The notes beneath the pieces are model-generated. The model was not told the DNA's origin. It searched no databases and saw only the letters and a program-made list of their open reading frames with translations. From an uncultured Spirochaetota bacterium (GTDB lineage Bacteria > Spirochaetota > UBA4802 > UBA5550), in the NCBI GenBank assembly GCA_937872225.1, contig CALMRZ010000087.1:1-56535 (forward strand): 56,535 bases of DNA, written 5' to 3'. The translations under genes and the position numbers were made by a program. Every line of letters begins with the position of its first letter. Position 1 is the stretch's first letter. Below are positions 53,097 through 56,535 of this stretch, one piece after another.

Positions 53097-55041
53097 AGTG
53101 AACGACTGATCCGCTCATGCTGACCAGGCCGATCCGGTGTTCGGCGGCCTGAAGAATCTCGCCCATCATGTCCGCGTATGACAGGCCGTCAAGCTTGGCC
53201 ATCTTCGCCATGTGGCCGTCCCGGCACCATCCGGGGTTGGGGTTTACCTCGAGAAGCTTCGGCTTGCCCTTGCCGTCCAGGCGCCAGTCGAAGCGGCAGT
53301 AATCGCGGCATTCAAGCCTCTCGAAGAGCTTCAGGCAGCACTCGATGATCAGCTTCCGGTTCTCATCGGAAATGACCGCGGGCACGGTGCGTATGTCCCG
53401 GTACGGCGAATCGGGAACCCATTTCGTTTCGTATCCGCAGATCTTCGGCAGCTCCGGCGGGAGGAGCGAATAGTCCTCTTCGAGGAGCGGGAGCACCCGG
53501 TACGAATCAGGGGGATTGCCGATGATCCCCGCGCTCAGGTCCTTGCCGGTGAGGAACTCCTCCACCAGGATCGGCTTTTCGTAGCCGAGCCGGTCCCGCA
53601 TTTCGGAGATGGCGTTGACCAGCTCCTCGATGCTGTTGCACACGCTCCGCTGGGTGATGCCGAAGCTCGAGTCGCCGAAGTTGGGCTTGCAGATGACCGG
53701 GAAGCCAAAGGGGAGGTCAAAGGCGGTGTCTTCCGGCTTGATAAAGAAGGCCTTGGCCACGGGGATCCCCATCTCCTTGGCGATGCCGCGCACCAGCGAC
53801 TTGTCGTAGCAGTAGGCGATGCACTGCGGGCCCGAGCCGGTATAGCTGATGTCCATCATCTCCAGGAGCGACGGCACATGGAGCTCCTTGCGCGCTTCAT
53901 TGTTGTATCCATCGTCGCAGAGGTTGAAGACAAAATCGATGTTTTTCCTGAGGCGCGACAGATCGTTGATGAGCGAATCATGGCTGCTGATGTAGGTGAA
54001 ATTATAGTCCGGGAGACTCTTCAGGGCGTCCTTCATCTGGTCAACGGCATACCGGTCGCCGGCGCCGCTGCCGGGGGCCGGCCTGACGGGGTCCCGCTTC
54101 ATCGGGTCCCCCAGGACGACCGTCACGTTCTTGATGTCGGTTTTCTTCTGCCGCACCGGCGACCAGTCCTTCTTGACCAGGGCCGTCATGATGATTCGCT
54201 TCTCCGTCATCCCCGGGTCCTGGCCCCGCGGATGGCCCGCGTCGTCATCGCCGTGCAACGCAATGTCGCTGAAGCCGGCGGCGTTCAGGAGTTCCTGCAT
54301 GCTGTCGCTGTTGTACAGCCGCTCGGCGTAGAACTGGTCGGCGATTACCCCCTTCTCCACGTGGGTCACCACCTCCCGCGAGATCAGCCGCTGCTTGTCC
54401 ACCGACAGCGAGCGCTCGCGGCACACGAAATGGTTCTTATCGATCCAGTCCCATGACCGGGGCTGAAAATGCCGGCGCAGATGATCACCGTCGTTCACGT
54501 CGATGAGGAGCCTCCCCCACGGCTTCAGCACCCTGAACACTTCCCGGAGGACGCGCAGGTCGTCATTCACGGTTTCAAAATAACCGAAGCTGTTGCCCAG
54601 TATGAAAATGACGTCAAAGGTATCGGGCCGGTACGGAAGCATGCGGGCCTCGCCCTCGCGGAACTTCACGTTCAGGCAGTCCTTTTTAGCCTGCATTTTC
54701 GCCCTCTGGATCAGGTAACGCGACCGGTCCAGACCCTCGACAAACTTGAAGCCGCGGCGCGCCAGCTCCAGCGAATGTCTCCCCTGCCCGCACGAGAGAT
54801 CAAGAATGCGGTCATCGGGCAGAAGGTTGGCTGTCCGGATAAAAAGGTCCACCTCGCGGACAGTCACGGCGTGGTCCTCGGCGACATCGGCATCTGTTTT
54901 AAGGCGGAGTGCATTGTTGAAGATAGTGCTCCACCACTCGGGATTGACATATTCCTCGAGGTTGGCGACAGGCCCCAGGGACTTCCTGGCGTGAATGCCT
55001 TTCGGTCTTGCCTGCAGTGGTCCGTTAACGGTGGCTTTCAT
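53086..55041 (-). CDS. fusion of SAM methyltransferase and ATP-grasp (D-Ala-D-Ala ligase-like) enzyme
   Basis: A 651-residue bifunctional protein. Residues about 60-290 are a class I SAM methyltransferase: motif I ILDLSCGQGRHSLELA (79-94), then RMLPYRPDTFDVIFILGN and VLREVFRVLKPWGRLLIDV. Residues about 305-640 are an ATP-grasp ligase of the D-Ala-D-Ala ligase type: NIDFVFNLCDDGY, YTGSGPQCIAYCYDKSL, VICKPNFGDSSFGITQ (the ATP loop), VEEFLTGKDLS and LEVNPNPG (metal-binding Glu/Asn). Such ligases join a carboxylate to an amine and are used in small peptide and mycosporine-like pathways. The link to the next-gene MFS exporter suggests a small modified peptide or amino acid product. Not a cell-wall Ddl by size and neighbours. 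AGAGG lies near the ATG. Confidence 0.88.
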   Translation of the reverse strand: MKATVNGPLQARPKGIHARKSLGPVANLEEYVNPEWWSTIFNNALRLKTDADVAEDHAVTVREVDLFIRTANLLPDDRILDLSCGQGRHSLELARRGFKFVEGLDRSRYLIQRAKMQAKKDCLNVKFREGEARMLPYRPDTFDVIFILGNSFGYFETVNDDLRVLREVFRVLKPWGRLLIDVNDGDHLRRHFQPRSWDWIDKNHFVCRERSLSVDKQRLISREVVTHVEKGVIADQFYAERLYNSDSMQELLNAAGFSDIALHGDDDAGHPRGQDPGMTEKRIIMTALVKKDWSPVRQKKTDIKNVTVVLGDPMKRDPVRPAPGSGAGDRYAVDQMKDALKSLPDYNFTYISSHDSLINDLSRLRKNIDFVFNLCDDGYNNEARKELHVPSLLEMMDISYTGSGPQCIAYCYDKSLVRGIAKEMGIPVAKAFFIKPEDTAFDLPFGFPVICKPNFGDSSFGITQRSVCNSIEELVNAISEMRDRLGYEKPILVEEFLTGKDLSAGIIGNPPDSYRVLPLLEEDYSLLPPELPKICGYETKWVPDSPYRDIRTVPAVISDENRKLIIECCLKLFERLECRDYCRFDWRLDGKGKPKLLEVNPNPGWCRDGHMAKMAKLDGLSYADMMGEILQAAEHRIGLVSMSGSVVHCAD

Positions 55042-55537
55042 GGCCTCTGGTTCCCTCCCCGGTCGAATTATTATGTCTCTTCCACAAGCAGCCGATCCGG
55101 CATGCTGCCGTTAATGGAGCGCGTCTTCCGCCCTCCATGGATTGTTCCATGGCGGCGCCTGACAGTGAAACGTCCGTCAGGATGCTGGTTAAACGGTGGA
55201 TGGATGTGCCGCCATGAATTCCGTCGGCATATGGTGAAAGGACAGGGCCGAAACCCCGCGCATCTTCCCGCCTGAACTCTTCGCTTTCCCCGGTCATGGC
55301 GCTTCCCGGCAGAGGCAGGAATAATGTTTATCTGATTCCAATTCTGATTACCTGTATAATCCTTGTGAAAAATAAGAACAGTGAAAAAAGAACCACTGCC
55401 CCAGCTGTGGTAAACGCAGCATCCCTCCACGCATCCCCGACGCCGGGCTCTGCTGGAAGCATCACGCTATCTTGCAAAATAATATACTACATAATGAAAA
55501 AAATTCAATAAAAAAACGACAAAAAGTAAGCCCGCCA
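55042..55537. other. gene-free region upstream of the methyltransferase-ligase gene
   Basis: 496 bases between two minus-strand genes. A minus-strand frame of 90 codons (55297-55025) exists but has random-looking composition and overlaps the next gene start; it is probably not a gene. From about 55320 the sequence becomes A+T-rich. No clear promoter, terminator or repeat is seen. Confidence 0.45.
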
Positions 55538-56404
55538 TCAGAGACCGGCGACCCTGGCGAAATTCTCCCCCAGGATCATCCTCCGGATCCTCTCATCGGG
55601 GAAGAGCCTCTCGATTCTTTTCTTGATGTACGAATAGTCATAGTAGCCGTCTTCAGCCAGGGGGCCGTAGGGACCGTCGGTGCCGAAAAAGCACCGCTCG
55701 GCTCCGAGGTATGCAACGACGTCCTTCATGATCTTCTCTCCGACATAGGCGACCGCGGAGAGATCGACGAAGACCGTGGGCCTTGCACGGATCAGCTTCC
55801 ATGAATCCGAGTAGCAGGGAAAGGCCGCGTGGGCGAGGATCAGCTTAAGCCCGGGGACCCTGTCGACAAGGTCAATGAAGTTTCCATGGTCGCCGAATCC
55901 TAAGTGAATGAGGAGCGGTTTGTCCAGGCGGACCGCTTGTTCCGCCGCGGAGACCAGCTCCGCCGGGGGGTAGCGGTGCCAGAAGGGATGCGCCTTTATG
56001 CCGACGAACCCGGGCGACGTCTTCCATTTTTCAATTTCCCTGACCGGGTCATTCTTTCCGCGCGGGTTCACGAAGATCCACCCGCAGAATGCATCCGGAT
56101 TCTTCCGGGCCAGGGCGAACACGGGCCCGTTGTCAGGGTCGGGGTAAATGGCGTAATTCTTGCCGAGGATAGTTATCCCGTCATCGGTAAAGTGCGCCGA
56201 CAGGATTTTCCCGAGACCCCGCAATGGCCGGCGGGACAACAGCCGCTGCAGCAGCCAGACTGCCGCATGGGGGGTGACCGGGAGAGGATCGTTCATGCAC
56301 GCGATCAGGGCCGCCCTGGCCACTCCGGCATCGGCCATTTTGCGGATGAGCACGTCCGCGGTCATCATCCGTTCATCATAATGGAAATGGCTGTCGATAA
56401 TCAT
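55538..56404 (-). CDS. amidohydrolase-2 family metal-dependent hydrolase
   Basis: Cytoplasmic TIM-barrel hydrolase of 288 residues. The metal-binding HxH motif is in MIIDSHFHYDE at the start; PGFVGIKAHPFW, KPLLIHLGFGD, LKLILAHAAFP and CFFGTDGPYGP supply the other metal residues, the order seen in amidohydrolase-2 proteins (decarboxylases and lactonases). The start at 56404 is chosen because GGAGG lies 6 bases before, and a promoter overlaps any longer start at 56461. Its reaction is unknown. It is separated by 500 bases from the fusion gene and need not be linked to it. Confidence 0.85.
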   Translation of the reverse strand: MIIDSHFHYDERMMTADVLIRKMADAGVARAALIACMNDPLPVTPHAAVWLLQRLLSRRPLRGLGKILSAHFTDDGITILGKNYAIYPDPDNGPVFALARKNPDAFCGWIFVNPRGKNDPVREIEKWKTSPGFVGIKAHPFWHRYPPAELVSAAEQAVRLDKPLLIHLGFGDHGNFIDLVDRVPGLKLILAHAAFPCYSDSWKLIRARPTVFVDLSAVAYVGEKIMKDVVAYLGAERCFFGTDGPYGPLAEDGYYDYSYIKKRIERLFPDERIRRMILGENFARVAGL

Positions 56405-56432
56405 GGGAGCCTCCACCACGGGTTGATGCAAT

Positions 56433-56461
56433 ATCACAGGCAGCTTTTTGCTAAAAGTCAA
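56433..56461 (-). promoter_or_regulatory. sigma-70-type promoter of the amidohydrolase gene
   Basis: Minus-strand TTGACT (56461-56456), 17-base spacer, TGTGAT (56438-56433; four of six). Transcription would start near 56426, about 22 bases before the ATG at 56404; this supports that start over the longer frame. The last 70 bases of the window are A+T-rich and show no gene. Confidence 0.45.
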
Positions 56462-56535
56462 TATGAAAAAATCAACCGTTGCCGATAAAGCGTGAGCAAC
56501 AGCTCATTAACGTGAATTTAAAAAAAATTTATATT

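Noticed and set aside
53086-55041. Reading the ATP-grasp half as cell-wall D-Ala-D-Ala ligase (Ddl)
   Set aside because: It is fused to a methyltransferase and coupled to an exporter, with no murein genes nearby; only the fold is shared.
55025-55297. A 90-codon minus-strand frame upstream of the methyltransferase-ligase gene
   Set aside because: Composition looks random, it overlaps the next gene by 17 bases and has only a weak ribosome site; I left it as intergenic.

Overview
The window is a chromosomal stretch of a GC-rich diderm (Gram-negative type) bacterium. The envelope genes show this: a MlaF-like ATPase, an OmpA-family protein, an N-acetylmuramoyl-alanine amidase, a barrel-like domain fused to a signal peptide peptidase, and at least four predicted lipoproteins with loose lipoboxes. 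Relaxed lipoboxes, the many signalling and lipoprotein genes and several unusual fusions would fit an environmental spirochaete or deltaproteobacterial-type lineage. No rRNA or other phylogenetic marker is present, so this placement is a weak inference. I found no tRNA, rRNA, CRISPR array, intact insertion sequence or prophage.

Layout. 0.1-3.3 kb (+): secreted CrtC/AttH-like lipoprotein, TtcA-like tRNA thiolase, class II photolyase. 3.4-7.8 kb (-): an N-degron proteolysis cluster (Bpt leucyltransferase, ClpS, ClpA) preceded by two small membrane-protein genes of visibly lower GC. 8.0-11.4 kb (+): orphan MlaF-like ATPase overlapping an amidase lipoprotein, then an alpha/beta hydrolase with a histone-H1-like lysine tail, a 27-codon Lys/Ala peptide gene and a strong terminator. 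11.6-17.7 kb (-): a degenerate receiver-GGDEF protein, then a tightly coupled set sua5 / EI24 membrane protein / tmk / barrel-SppA fusion. 18-21.7 kb (+): ECF-like sigma factor with a membrane partner, CoA-transferase-GNAT fusion, periplasmic protein. 21.7-28 kb: H1-like protein (-), a 1221-residue FAD/Fe-S D-2-hydroxyacid dehydrogenase, a repeat-built surface lipoprotein. 28.1-43 kb: carbon and nitrogen core metabolism, with GTP-PEPCK, glutamate dehydrogenase, a PEP-synthase-like protein, GltB, GltD and AsnB. 43-56.5 kb: metallophosphoesterase lipoprotein, a decayed beta-propeller gene, Nudix hydrolase, acyltransferase-hydrolase fusion, PAS/SpoIIE phosphatase with an OmpA-PD40 protein, MFS exporter with a methyltransferase-ATP-grasp fusion, amidohydrolase.

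How the genes fit together. Bpt would add Leu to proteins with N-terminal Asp/Glu, ClpS would select them and ClpA would unfold them for ClpP, which is not in the window. GdhA, GltBD and AsnB make up most of ammonium assimilation, and GTP-PEPCK joins them to central carbon flux. The gdhA upstream region carries two tandem dyad operators. The least ordinary items are the barrel-SppA fusion, the methyltransferase-ATP-grasp/MFS pair, the acyltransferase-hydrolase fusion, the PEP-synthase-like protein with a KaiC-like domain lacking a P-loop, and the Lys/Ala tails.
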